Source: Nitrosomonadales bacterium (lineage in GTDB: Bacteria > Pseudomonadota > Gammaproteobacteria > Burkholderiales > SG8-41). From it: 6,234 bases of DNA. The first letter of the stretch is position 1. Each line of letters starts with the position of its first letter. The stretch is from the NCBI GenBank assembly GCA_009885185.1, contig VFLF01000536.1, positions 1 to 6,234 of the forward strand, in the 5' to 3' direction. The notes beneath the pieces were generated by a model. It did no database searches, was not told the origin of the DNA, and saw only the letters and a program-made list of their open reading frames with translations. This document shows, piece after piece, positions 1 to 5,578 of this stretch. A program made the position numbers and the translations under genes.

Positions 1-2
1 TA

Positions 3-24
3 TTATTGAACCGTTATTGAACCA
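3..24 (+). repeat. Tandem 11-bp repeat TTATTGAACC(G/A)
   Basis: Two back-to-back copies of TTATTGAACC occupy 3-12 and 14-23, each followed by one extra base (G, then A). The 11-bp period is about one helical turn, so both copies face the same side of the DNA. They share the TGAACC core found four more times, once degenerate, nearer the FAS1 start. The window edge cuts off whatever lies upstream, so the array may be longer. Confidence 0.5.
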
Positions 25-170
25 ATATTATCATTACAGTTCGGAAATATCAAGGATATAAATAAAATAATCGAAATATATCTGTTCATTTTAAAATATT
101 TACGGTAATATATCGGTTCATTGTGAATAAACAATGAGACAAAATGGGTTCATAGCTGACGTTAGATGGA

Positions 171-199
171 CTGACTTTGAACCGATTTTACTCTGTAAT
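171..199 (+). promoter_or_regulatory. Candidate sigma70-type promoter for the FAS1 gene
   Basis: CTGACT (171-176) matches four of six bases of the -35 consensus. TGTAAT (194-199) matches five of six of the -10 consensus. The spacer is 17 bp, the optimum. The TGAACC box at 178-183 lies inside the spacer, so a bound regulator could either block or remodel the promoter. Transcription would start near 206, giving a short 5' leader before the AGGA ribosome site at 217-220 and the ATG at 227. The call rests only on consensus match in AT-rich DNA, where chance matches are common. Confidence 0.4.
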
Positions 200-226
200 T
201 CAACCTGACCACTTATAGGAAATACC

Positions 227-682
227 ATGAAAAAATTAATCTCCGCACTGTTTGTTTCGATCTCCATGACCTCGACAGCGTACGCTGCTGATATTGTCGA
301 TACCGCCGTGGCTGCAGGCAATTTCAAGACGCTAGCCACTGCACTGAAAGCCGCCGGACTCGTCGAAACCCTCAAAGGCCCCGGTCCCTTCACGGTGTTT
401 GCACCGACCGACGCTGCGTTCGCGAAAATCCCCCCGGAGCAACTGCAAGCATTGCTGAACGACAAGGCAAAGCTGACCGCCGTCCTCACGTATCACGTCG
501 TGTCGGGCAAAGTCATGTCCAAGGATGTCAAGGCTGGCTCGGTGAAAACAGTGCAAGGCTCGTCGCTGACTGTCAGCACGATGGGCGGCGTCAAGGTGGA
601 TAAAGCCAACGTTACCGCCGTCGATATCGTCGCCGACAACGGCGTCATCCACGTTATCGACAGCGTCGTGCTGCCCAAGTAA
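227..682 (+). CDS. Secreted fasciclin (FAS1) domain protein
   Basis: This gene encodes a 151-residue exported protein with one FAS1 domain. Residues 1-20 form a signal peptide: MKK, a hydrophobic stretch, then cleavage after AYA (Ala20). The rest is one complete FAS1 fold. The first conserved block is [13 protein letters not shown] (53-65), the central YH motif is TYHVVSG (88-94), and the second conserved block is [13 protein letters not shown] (138-150). FAS1 domains mediate adhesion or protein binding at cell surfaces and in the matrix. Single-domain bacterial members are periplasmic or secreted and mostly of unknown ligand. The length is normal for a signal peptide plus one domain. The ATG is supported by AGGA at 217-220 with a 6-nt spacer and by the signal peptide. 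It appears to be a single-gene unit: a strong hairpin follows the stop by 15 nt. Confidence 0.94.
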   Translation: MKKLISALFVSISMTSTAYAADIVDTAVAAGNFKTLATALKAAGLVETLKGPGPFTVFAPTDAAFAKIPPEQLQALLNDKAKLTAVLTYHVVSGKVMSKDVKAGSVKTVQGSSLTVSTMGGVKVDKANVTAVDIVADNGVIHVIDSVVLPK

Positions 683-697
683 GACCCTTCCGCCACA

Positions 698-725
698 TTG
701 ACTGCACACGCGAGTGTGCAGTCAA
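698..725. repeat. Perfect 12-bp inverted repeat with GCGA loop
   Basis: The left arm TTGACTGCACAC (698-709) and right arm GTGTGCAGTCAA (714-725) are exact reverse complements around GCGA (710-713), a GNRA-type tetraloop. In RNA this would be a very stable hairpin 15 nt after the FAS1 stop codon. No T-run follows on either strand, so it is not a canonical rho-independent terminator. It may protect the 3' end of the FAS1 mRNA, attenuate read-through, or act as a palindromic operator. The right arm also contains the GTG at 714, the only plausible upstream start of the PAS gene, so folding would hide that start. Confidence 0.75.
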
Positions 726-1163
726 ACCAACACAGCCAAAATTTACGAACACCGTAAAAACAAGGGGCCCGTCGCGACGCCGTCGTTAGAGAGCGCCTTA
801 CAGGATACAGAGACTACGTTGAAAGTGCTCAAGGCGCTTACGGAAAACAGTTTCGATGCCGTCCTCATCGTGGATGCCATCGAAGACTCGAAGATTATCT
901 ATGTGAACAAGGCTTTCAAAAAACTCACTGGTTACGCTCCGCGCGAAGTTCTGGGAAAAACGCCGGGCATTTTGCAGGGTGCGGCTACAGATAAAGCTGT
1001 TGTTGCGCGCCTTTCGAAGTGTCTGAAGAAGAACGCCGCGTTCGAAGGCAAGGTTATTAATTACAAGAAGGATGGCACGCCTTTTGTCATGCATTGGCGC
1101 GTATTGCCCGTGTGCATAGGCACGCAAACCAAGGTCTGGGTTGCCATCCAGCGAGCAGGCTAA
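714..1163 (+). CDS. Stand-alone PAS domain protein, LOV-like but lacking the cysteine
   Basis: The product is a small soluble protein of up to 149 residues that is essentially one PAS sensor domain, with no kinase, cyclase or DNA-binding output. The PAS core runs from ENSFDAVLIVDA (about 44-55) through VNKAFKKLTGY (64-74) to residue 147. The block GKTPGILQG (81-89) matches the LOV photosensor block GxNCRFLQG, but Pro84 replaces the flavin-binding Cys, so classic LOV photochemistry is not expected. NYKKDGTPF (116-124) and Gln146 keep the LOV/PAS pattern. The start is uncertain. The in-frame stop at 699 limits it, GTG 714 has no clear ribosome site and sits in a hairpin, and TTG 819 (residue 36) just before the PAS core is possible. 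The ligand and partner are unknown. It could signal through a protein partner or bind a small ligand. Confidence 0.8.
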   Translation: MCSQTNTAKIYEHRKNKGPVATPSLESALQDTETTLKVLKALTENSFDAVLIVDAIEDSKIIYVNKAFKKLTGYAPREVLGKTPGILQGAATDKAVVARLSKCLKKNAAFEGKVINYKKDGTPFVMHWRVLPVCIGTQTKVWVAIQRAG

Positions 1164-1198
1164 AAATTTTTCGGATAACGGCTTCGTGCACCCGCCAG

Positions 1199-1435
1199 AT
1201 GCAACCCAAATTGAACATCATCACGTTGACGGTCTGCAAGACGGTCATCTTCGCGGGAAACACGCTTACTGTGGCCGGTTGCCTGGGCTTGATACTGGTG
1301 GCCAGCGGGCTACTCAGGCACGAATTGTTCGCCATCGGCATCTCGTCGGGTATACGCGTCATTGGTTCGGTTGCAATTGCAGGTTGTTTATTGAGCGCTA
1401 TCGGTTACGGCATTTTGGATTATCAGGATAAATAA
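1199..1435 (+). CDS. Small two-helix membrane protein, unrecognised
   Basis: This is a 78-residue hydrophobic protein that I do not recognise. Two membrane segments are visible, roughly 15-38 and 50-73, joined by a short polar turn (LRHE, 39-42). The C-terminus is polar (DYQDK). The open frame extends upstream to 1094, but that part overlaps the PAS gene and is not hydrophobic. The ATG at 1199 therefore gives the sensible protein and leaves a 35-nt gap after the PAS stop. No good ribosome site precedes it, which lowers confidence. It is followed after 19 nt by another tiny membrane protein, which supports a shared transcript. Three Cys (13, 28, 63) lie in or next to the membrane segments. Confidence 0.55.
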   Translation: MQPKLNIITLTVCKTVIFAGNTLTVAGCLGLILVASGLLRHELFAIGISSGIRVIGSVAIAGCLLSAIGYGILDYQDK

Positions 1436-1454
1436 ACTCTGGGAGCACCAAGAA

Positions 1455-1637
1455 ATGTTCAGGAAATCTGATTTTTTCATTCTTTTGGCGGTAATGATTT
1501 CATTCTCCATATCCGCCTATCTCTGGTTCGTCGTACAAGATCGTGAGCAGGCGATTTTCACAGCCATCTGGATACCCTCCATTTTTGGCTTTGGCATCTA
1601 TTTCAAAGTGGCGGCTTTGCTGGGAAGGGGGCGCTAA
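1455..1637 (+). CDS. Small two-helix membrane protein (60 aa)
   Basis: This 60-residue protein starts MFRKSDFFI. It has a first membrane segment at about 7-27, a charged loop QDREQ (28-32), and a second segment at about 33-50, ending in the basic tail LLGRGR. The charge pattern puts both ends in the cytoplasm by the positive-inside rule. The segment IWIPSIFGFGIYFKVAAL (38-55) looks like a conserved core and resembles small unnamed bacterial membrane proteins, although I cannot give a family name. GGGAG at 1441-1445 is a good ribosome site, 9 nt before the ATG. The stop overlaps the next start as TAATG (1635-1639), so the two are probably translationally coupled and may act as partners. The function is unknown. 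Confidence 0.7.
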   Translation: MFRKSDFFILLAVMISFSISAYLWFVVQDREQAIFTAIWIPSIFGFGIYFKVAALLGRGR

Positions 1638-1735
1638 TGGACACCAATTTACTACTGGTAGTAGGTACCGTCGTCTTTGTGGCGCTTCTTATCGGTGTTG
1701 GCTACACGATCATTGAATTCAAAAGTATGAAATGA
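1637..1735 (+). CDS. Single-helix membrane microprotein (32 aa)
   Basis: This very short gene encodes 32 residues, MDTNLLLVVGTVVF and onward, ending in EFKSMK. Residues 5-22 form one uninterrupted membrane helix. A short acidic N-terminus precedes it and a charged tail (EFKSMK, 27-32) follows. The ATG overlaps the stop of the 60-aa gene by one base, and AAGGGGG (1625-1631) just upstream is a strong Shine-Dalgarno sequence with a short spacer. Both favour real translation. Proteins of this kind often serve as accessory subunits of membrane complexes, as CydX and CcoS-like peptides do in oxidases. No such complex is visible nearby, so a role is only inferred. It is easily missed by gene finders because of its size. 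Confidence 0.55.
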   Translation: MDTNLLLVVGTVVFVALLIGVGYTIIEFKSMK

Positions 1736-1813
1736 GTCATGTTCGCTATGAAAGGAAATCGGCTTTGCCAAGCGTCGATGGCTGATGGCGCGGCAATACC
1801 ACGAGCTTGAAAG

Positions 1814-2254
1814 ATGCTTAAGGCGCGTATGCCGATGCCTGCAATGGTATTAGGCGTTTGTGGTTCGGTGCCTTTCGTAGCGCTGACTGCCGCCATCGCG
1901 TTTGGTCCGGAAAGTTGGTATGCCTACTGGTTGGTGGCGCTGTCCTACTATGGCGCGGTTATTCTTACTTTCGTCGGTGCGCTGCATTGGGCCTATGCCC
2001 TGAAACGAGATGCGCCTTGTGACGAGGCATGGCTGCAATATGGCTTTAGTGTCACCCAGGCAGTGATGGCGTGGCTATCGTTGCTTTTTCCAGTATGGAC
2101 CGCGCTGCGGCTGCAAGCAGCCGGGCTGCTGATCTGTTACGTGTTTGACCGCGCCATGGCGCGCGCGGATCCCGTGCCCGCGTGGTTTCTCCGGTTGCGT
2201 GCAATGCTGACGGCCGTTGGCGCGGCGTCTCTCGCCTTCGCGAGCTGGGTATGA
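1814..2254 (+). CDS. DUF3429 family integral membrane protein
   Basis: This 146-residue membrane protein fits the DUF3429 family, which has no established function. About five hydrophobic segments are visible, near 9-30, 38-62, 77-94, 96-112 and 127-145. The family-like block is YYGAVILTFVGALHWAYAL (45-63). A second is PAWFLRLRAMLT (122-133) before the last helix. The helix Leu/Val and Trp content and the length are normal for the family. The first ATG (1814) adds the basic MLKAR before helix 1 but has no clear ribosome site. The ATG at 1829 (141 aa) is preceded by AAGG (1820-1823) with 5 nt spacing and is a good alternative. The 3' end overlaps the next gene as ATGA (2251-2254), so the two are probably co-translated. 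The small membrane genes upstream may share the transcript. Confidence 0.87.
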   Translation: MLKARMPMPAMVLGVCGSVPFVALTAAIAFGPESWYAYWLVALSYYGAVILTFVGALHWAYALKRDAPCDEAWLQYGFSVTQAVMAWLSLLFPVWTALRLQAAGLLICYVFDRAMARADPVPAWFLRLRAMLTAVGAASLAFASWV

Positions 2255-2484
2255 GAGTACCCATGGCGCAAAAAATGCCAAGGCAAGAGACGATGGATGA
2301 TCCCAGATGCTGTGGTTCAGGCGTATGCATCATAAATGCAGAAGGTTGCTGTTGGTGCGGTCAACAATGGGACGGCAAAAAAATGTGTTCCGTGCTGTTA
2401 GAAAATGATGTGCATAATGAACGCGGTGAGTCTGTACCCAAAACGCAAGTTCACCTGAGTGTTCTTAAATCGCGTTCAGGGTGA
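2251..2484 (+). CDS. Cys-rich small protein, putative metal binding
   Basis: The product is a 77-residue soluble protein with seven Cys in 27 residues: CC at 20-21, then 26, 33-34, 36 and 46, with the core CCGSGVC, CCWCGQQWDG and KMC. The core resembles small unnamed proteobacterial proteins with a CCGSG...CWCGQ pattern. The density and spacing suggest binding of zinc, copper or an Fe-S cluster, or redox chemistry. This is inference. No signal peptide or membrane segment is seen, so it is likely cytoplasmic. The tail after residue 47 is polar and looks unconserved. The ATG at 2251 overlaps the DUF3429 stop (ATGA). Internal ATGs at 2263, 2275 and 2293 are possible, and 2293 (63 aa, just before the Cys core) has AAGG (2280-2283) upstream. 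The coupling suggests it works with the DUF3429 protein. Confidence 0.72.
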   Translation: MRVPMAQKMPRQETMDDPRCCGSGVCIINAEGCCWCGQQWDGKKMCSVLLENDVHNERGESVPKTQVHLSVLKSRSG

Positions 2485-2639
2485 TGGTTGCTGGTGGCGG
2501 GTTGCCCGGCTCGATCTGAAAAATAGGCTGGGCGCAGCGGTTCGTCGGAGGCGCGGGCGCCAAGCAAGCTGAGAAGAATGACCGCCGAAGTTATAGTGTA
2601 AGCCCGCATGCGACAAAAGCTTGGGCTATAGGCGTCCAT
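2451..2639 (-). CDS. Possible small secreted peptide (weak candidate)
   Basis: This 62-codon frame lies on the minus strand, after the histidine phosphatase gene and in the same direction. From its second Met (2609) the translation begins MRAYTITSAVILLSLLGARA and then SDEPLRP, which has the shape of a signal peptide with an ARA cleavage site. The remaining chain is short, polar and unrecognised. AAAGGG stands just before the ATG at 2639. Its end overlaps the 3' end of the Cys-rich gene on the other strand by 34 bp. There is no family match, and a chance frame in GC-rich DNA is quite possible, so this is offered only as a candidate. Apart from it, 2485-2700 shows no RNA gene, mobile element or clear terminator. 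Confidence 0.2.
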   Translation of the reverse strand: MDAYSPSFCRMRAYTITSAVILLSLLGARASDEPLRPAYFSDRAGQPATSNHHPERDLRTLR

Positions 2640-2700
2640 AAGCCCTTTGATTGAAAAATTGCAGACTTCTTACACTAGGCATGGCGCGCCGTGAGTCACT

Positions 2701-3294
2701 TCAGTCTGTCTTGATCATCCCCACGACTGATAGCCTGCCGTCTTGCGTGCGGCGCATGATCACAATCTCGCCCGATGCGGGATGCACCCCGCTGATGGCT
2801 GTAATGTTGACCTGATGGGTGACAAGCAGTAGCGGCTGGTCGAGGTTTTGCACCTTCAGCCAATTCGTAAGCGCCTCGTTCTGCAAGCTTTCCCGCTCGC
2901 CGTGCTGGAAAAAGGAATTCAGTATCGGCAGTTCGTTGACTTTCCCCATTCCGATCAGTCTTGCGGTATCGAGGCAGCGGCACCATTGGCTGGAATAGAC
3001 TCGTAGCGTACGTAAGCCATTTGCGCGTAGTCGCTGGCCTATTTTCGCCGCCTGCTTCTGTCCTTCTTCAGACAGATTTCGCTGCGTCGTGCAGTCGCGA
3101 AGCGAGAAGTTACCCGGGTCGCCTGTCCCAGGTGCAATCGCGTGACGAATCAGCGCAACGTGTCCTCCACTGCGAAGGGAGTTCCAAAGCGCCGCTTCTC
3201 CATCAGCAGCGGGTGCTACCGGCGACCGCAGCAGACCGACTGCCAATGCGACGATTGCGACTAACCACGATGAAAAGCGGCGCGTATTTTTCAT
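2701..3294 (-). CDS. Secreted histidine phosphatase superfamily protein
   Basis: The 197-residue product is a branch-1 histidine phosphatase (phosphoglycerate-mutase-like fold) with an N-terminal export signal. Residues 1-29 carry basic residues (KNTRR), a hydrophobic core and a likely cleavage after APA or PAA, so it probably works in the periplasm. Catalytic features are all present. LIRHA (48-52) holds Arg50 and the phospho-accepting His51. SSQWCRCLDTA (101-111) gives the second Arg. VTHQVNI (158-164) gives the second His. GTGDPGNFSLRDC and QRNLSEEG (56-78) are typical of a common proteobacterial subgroup with unknown substrate. The frame is open upstream to 3405, but that part overlaps the oxidoreductase gene, and the ATG at 3294 starts the signal peptide. 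It lies 40 nt after the oxidoreductase stop and is the last clear gene of this run. Confidence 0.9.
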   Translation of the reverse strand: MKNTRRFSSWLVAIVALAVGLLRSPVAPAADGEAALWNSLRSGGHVALIRHAIAPGTGDPGNFSLRDCTTQRNLSEEGQKQAAKIGQRLRANGLRTLRVYSSQWCRCLDTARLIGMGKVNELPILNSFFQHGERESLQNEALTNWLKVQNLDQPLLLVTHQVNITAISGVHPASGEIVIMRRTQDGRLSVVGMIKTD

Positions 3295-3334
3295 CAGCAC
3301 AAGACCTGTTCGAAATTTGGTCGTGCCTTGCTGA

Positions 3335-4348
3335 CTAAGCAGAAACGCTTGCGGCCAACGTGTTGCTGAATCCATGCAATACTTCCCCGGCCAACTGCCG
3401 GCCACTCAGCCAAGCGCCTTCCACGGTGCCTCCGTTGATCCAGTCACCGCACAAGCCAATGCCAGTCTCAGCGTCCCAAACGCATCCTTTAATGAGTTTG
3501 GGGTCGGTGCTGGCATAGCGCCAGCGATGAGCCGTCCACGCTGCAGGCGCGGGGGCGCCCAACTGGCTGAAAGCTTGCAGCAGCGAATCGGCGACGCTGT
3601 TAGCGTCTTGTTCCAAATGAGCCTCGCTCCAGTCGGCGGTGGCATGCAGTACCCACGTTTCCTGTCGGCTGCGTCCCGGTTTGCTGGTGTCACGGGCAAT
3701 CCAACGCAGAGGCCCCGTATTGACGAAGGCAGCATCAAACGGTAGTGGCAGTGCAAAGTCAAAGCGCACCATCAGACACCAGCAGCCACGCATGTTCGCG
3801 CTGTTCGCTACGGTAGTCAGTTCGGGAGCCGCCTCCCGCAGCAACATCGCGGCCTGCGGTGCGGGTAACGATAGCAATACGGCATCGAACCGTTTATCCA
3901 GCCTGCCATTCGCAGCAGTATACAAATACCAGCCATCTGGCTGGCGCGATATACGCTGGATGGTTATTTGAGTTGTCAATGCCAACGTGTCACACAGAGA
4001 ACGCGCAGGCGCTGTCATGCCTGGAACGCCCACATATCTTCGTATACCCTGTTCTTGATCGGGCAAATTGCAGCCGCCCAGCACTTGTAATCTGGGATCC
4101 CACAATTCAGCTACGCCAGCATGTTGCCAGCGCGCCACTTCCGCACGAAAGTCGGGGTGCTGCGCGGTGAAGTATTGGGCGCCGTGATCACATTGCCACC
4201 CGTTAGCGCGGCGAGTGCTCATCCGGCCGCCCGGCCCCATGCTTTTGTCGAACAGACTGACCTTCAGGCCAGCTTGCTGAAGCGAAGTTGCGCAGGACAA
4301 GCCGGCGATACCGGCGCCAATGACGGCCAGGTGCGGAGTGTGCTGCAT
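3335..4348 (-). CDS. FAD-dependent oxidoreductase, renalase/amine oxidase type
   Basis: The product is a 337-residue flavoprotein of the NAD(P)/FAD-dependent oxidoreductase group that includes renalase. The N-terminus is a Rossmann dinucleotide site, VIGAGIAGLSCA (9-20), with the ribose-binding acidic residue at Asp34 and the second FAD contact GGRMSTRR (40-47). CDHGAQYF (53-60) is typical of renalase-like members. The C-terminal FAD block is GIGLCGDWINGG (296-307), followed by VEGAWLSG (309-316). There is no signal peptide, so it is cytosolic. Renalases oxidise wrongly reduced NAD(P)H isomers. Bacterial homologues are often only annotated as oxidoreductases, so the substrate here is unproven. 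The start at 4348 has GGA 9 nt upstream. It follows trpB by 27 nt in the same direction, in the place where trpA normally sits, and was probably co-opted by read-through rather than serving tryptophan synthesis. Confidence 0.92.
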   Translation of the reverse strand: MQHTPHLAVIGAGIAGLSCATSLQQAGLKVSLFDKSMGPGGRMSTRRANGWQCDHGAQYFTAQHPDFRAEVARWQHAGVAELWDPRLQVLGGCNLPDQEQGIRRYVGVPGMTAPARSLCDTLALTTQITIQRISRQPDGWYLYTAANGRLDKRFDAVLLSLPAPQAAMLLREAAPELTTVANSANMRGCWCLMVRFDFALPLPFDAAFVNTGPLRWIARDTSKPGRSRQETWVLHATADWSEAHLEQDANSVADSLLQAFSQLGAPAPAAWTAHRWRYASTDPKLIKGCVWDAETGIGLCGDWINGGTVEGAWLSGRQLAGEVLHGFSNTLAASVSA

Positions 4349-4375
4349 AGGTGTCGTTCCAACGCTCGAAGTATT

Positions 4376-5578
4376 TCAGGTAAGGTGCAGATTGGATTTC
4401 TCTGCGACGGTATGCATATCCTTGTCGCCGCGTCCCGACAAATTCACCAGCAGGATTTGATCCTTCTTCATGCGTGGCGCCATCTTGGCGGCATAGGCCA
4501 GCGCATGGCTGGACTCCAGCGCCGGGATAATGCCTTCCATTCGGCACAGGTCGTGAAACGCCTGCAAGGCTTCGTCGTCGGTGATCGACACATACTCGGC
4601 GCGGCCGCTGTCTTTCAGCCACGCATGTTCGGGACCGACGCCGGGATAATCCAGGCCGGCGGAAATCGAATGGGTTTCAATGATCTGGCCGTTGTCGTCC
4701 TGCAATAGATAGGTGCGGTTGCCGTGCAGAACACCGGGCTTGCCGGCGGTCAGGGTGGCGGAGTGTTTGCCGCTTTCAAGCCCGTAACCAGCCGCTTCAA
4801 CGCCGATCAGGCGCACGTTCTTTTCGTTGATGTAGGGATAAAAAATTCCCATCGCATTGGAGCCGCCGCCGACGCAGGCGAGGATGGCGTCGGGTTGGCG
4901 TCCGGTCATTTCGGGCATTTGTTCCAGCGCTTCAATGCCGATCACCGACTGAAAGTCGCGCACCATCATCGGATACGGGTGCGGCCCGGCCACGGTGCCG
5001 ATGATGTAGTAGGTGTTTTCGATGTGGGTCACCCAGTCGCGCATGGCTTCGTTCAGGGCATCCTTGAGGGTCTTGGAGCCGCTTTCCACCGGTACCACGG
5101 TGGCGCCCAGCAGTTTCATGCGGTAAACGTTCTGCGCCTGGCGTTTGACGTCCTCGGACCCCATGTAGACCACGCATTCCATGCCGTAGCGGGCGGCGAT
5201 GGTGGCGGTGGCGACACCGTGCTGGCCCGCGCCGGTTTCGGCGATCACGCGCGGCTTGCCCATGCGCTTGGCGAGCATGGCCTGGCCGATGACGTTGTTG
5301 ATCTTGTGCGCGCCGGTGTGGTTCAAGTCTTCGCGCTTTAAATACACCTGTGCGCCGCCGAAGTGTTCAGACCAGCGTTTGGCGTGATACACCGGGCTGG
5401 GACGACCGACGTAGTGCTTGAGTTCGTAGGCGAACTCGCGCTTGAATTCGGCGTCGTGCTGGTATTTCTCGTAGGCCGCGCGCAGTTCGTCGAGTGCGTC
5501 GATCAGCGTTTCGGCGACGAAGGTGCCGCCGTAGGGGCCAAAATGGCCCAGGGTATCGGGCAGATCATACATTTGCAT
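4376..5578 (-). CDS. trpB: Tryptophan synthase beta subunit
   Basis: TrpB catalyses the PLP-dependent joining of indole and L-serine to make L-tryptophan in the cytosol, normally in an alpha2-beta2 complex with TrpA. The 400-residue length is standard. The start block [18 protein letters not shown] (4-21) is diagnostic. HTGAHKINN (87-95) holds the PLP lysine Lys92. AETGAGQHG (113-121) holds the catalytic Glu114. GGGSNA (237-242) binds the PLP phosphate. [11 protein letters not shown] (309-319) holds the conserved Asp310 that faces the substrate. LSGRGDKD (380-387) closes the site. The open frame continues to 5698, but ATG 5578 is chosen because GGAG stands 6 nt upstream and the family starts here. 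ATG 5572 is also possible. It overlaps trpF by 14 nt, which implies coupled translation. The alpha subunit gene is not in the window. Confidence 0.99.
   Translation of the reverse strand: MQMYDLPDTLGHFGPYGGTFVAETLIDALDELRAAYEKYQHDAEFKREFAYELKHYVGRPSPVYHAKRWSEHFGGAQVYLKREDLNHTGAHKINNVIGQAMLAKRMGKPRVIAETGAGQHGVATATIAARYGMECVVYMGSEDVKRQAQNVYRMKLLGATVVPVESGSKTLKDALNEAMRDWVTHIENTYYIIGTVAGPHPYPMMVRDFQSVIGIEALEQMPEMTGRQPDAILACVGGGSNAMGIFYPYINEKNVRLIGVEAAGYGLESGKHSATLTAGKPGVLHGNRTYLLQDDNGQIIETHSISAGLDYPGVGPEHAWLKDSGRAEYVSITDDEALQAFHDLCRMEGIIPALESSHALAYAAKMAPRMKKDQILLVNLSGRGDKDMHTVAEKSNLHLT

Larger units (their letters stand above)
1..226 (+). promoter_or_regulatory. AT-rich upstream region of the FAS1 gene with TGAACC boxes
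   Basis: This leader is far richer in A+T than the coding DNA to its right and shows no convincing gene. It holds repeated TGAACC boxes. Two forward copies lie in tandem (7-12 and 18-23), two lie in reverse as GGTTCA (115-120 and 147-152), and another forward copy is at 178-183. A degenerate reverse copy, TGTTCA, is at 83-88. The positions 83, 115, 147 and 178 are 32, 32 and 31 bp apart, about three helical turns. A 7-bp inverted repeat (TCATTGT at 118-124, ACAATGA at 131-137) overlaps one box. The layout suggests binding sites for a transcription regulator of the downstream FAS1 gene. The regulator is unknown and the function is inference. Confidence 0.5.

Noticed and set aside
118..489. Long minus-strand frames opposite the FAS1 gene (118-489, 332-709, 493-696)
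   Set aside because: They mirror a clearly real FAS1 domain on the plus strand, have no family features, and are expected from its codon bias.
1141..1431. Plus-strand 96-aa frame overlapping the 78-aa membrane protein
   Set aside because: Its translation is rich in His, Arg and Gly with no hydrophobic pattern. The other frame gives a coherent two-helix membrane protein, so this one is a shadow.
1739..1810. Tiny 23-codon frame between the 32-aa gene and the DUF3429 gene
   Set aside because: It begins 3 nt after one stop and ends 3 nt before the next ATG, which is suggestive. The sequence has no features, however, and no good ribosome site is seen.
2497..2560. Short GC-rich inverted repeats (CGGG/CCCG and GGCGC/GCGCC) after the Cys-rich gene
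   Set aside because: The stems are 4-5 bp with no following T-tract. Such repeats are common by chance in GC-rich DNA.
2673..2693. Imperfect hairpin after the phosphatase stop as a trp-run terminator
   Set aside because: The stem is only 3+3 bp with a bulge and is not followed directly by a T-run on the minus strand, so a rho-independent terminator cannot be supported.
4121..5387. Plus-strand frames opposite the oxidoreductase, trpB and trpF genes, including 4121-4708 and 4724-5341
   Set aside because: These are antisense shadows of highly conserved enzymes. The His/Gly/Val-rich or Arg/Pro-rich translations have no domain and no ribosome site of note.
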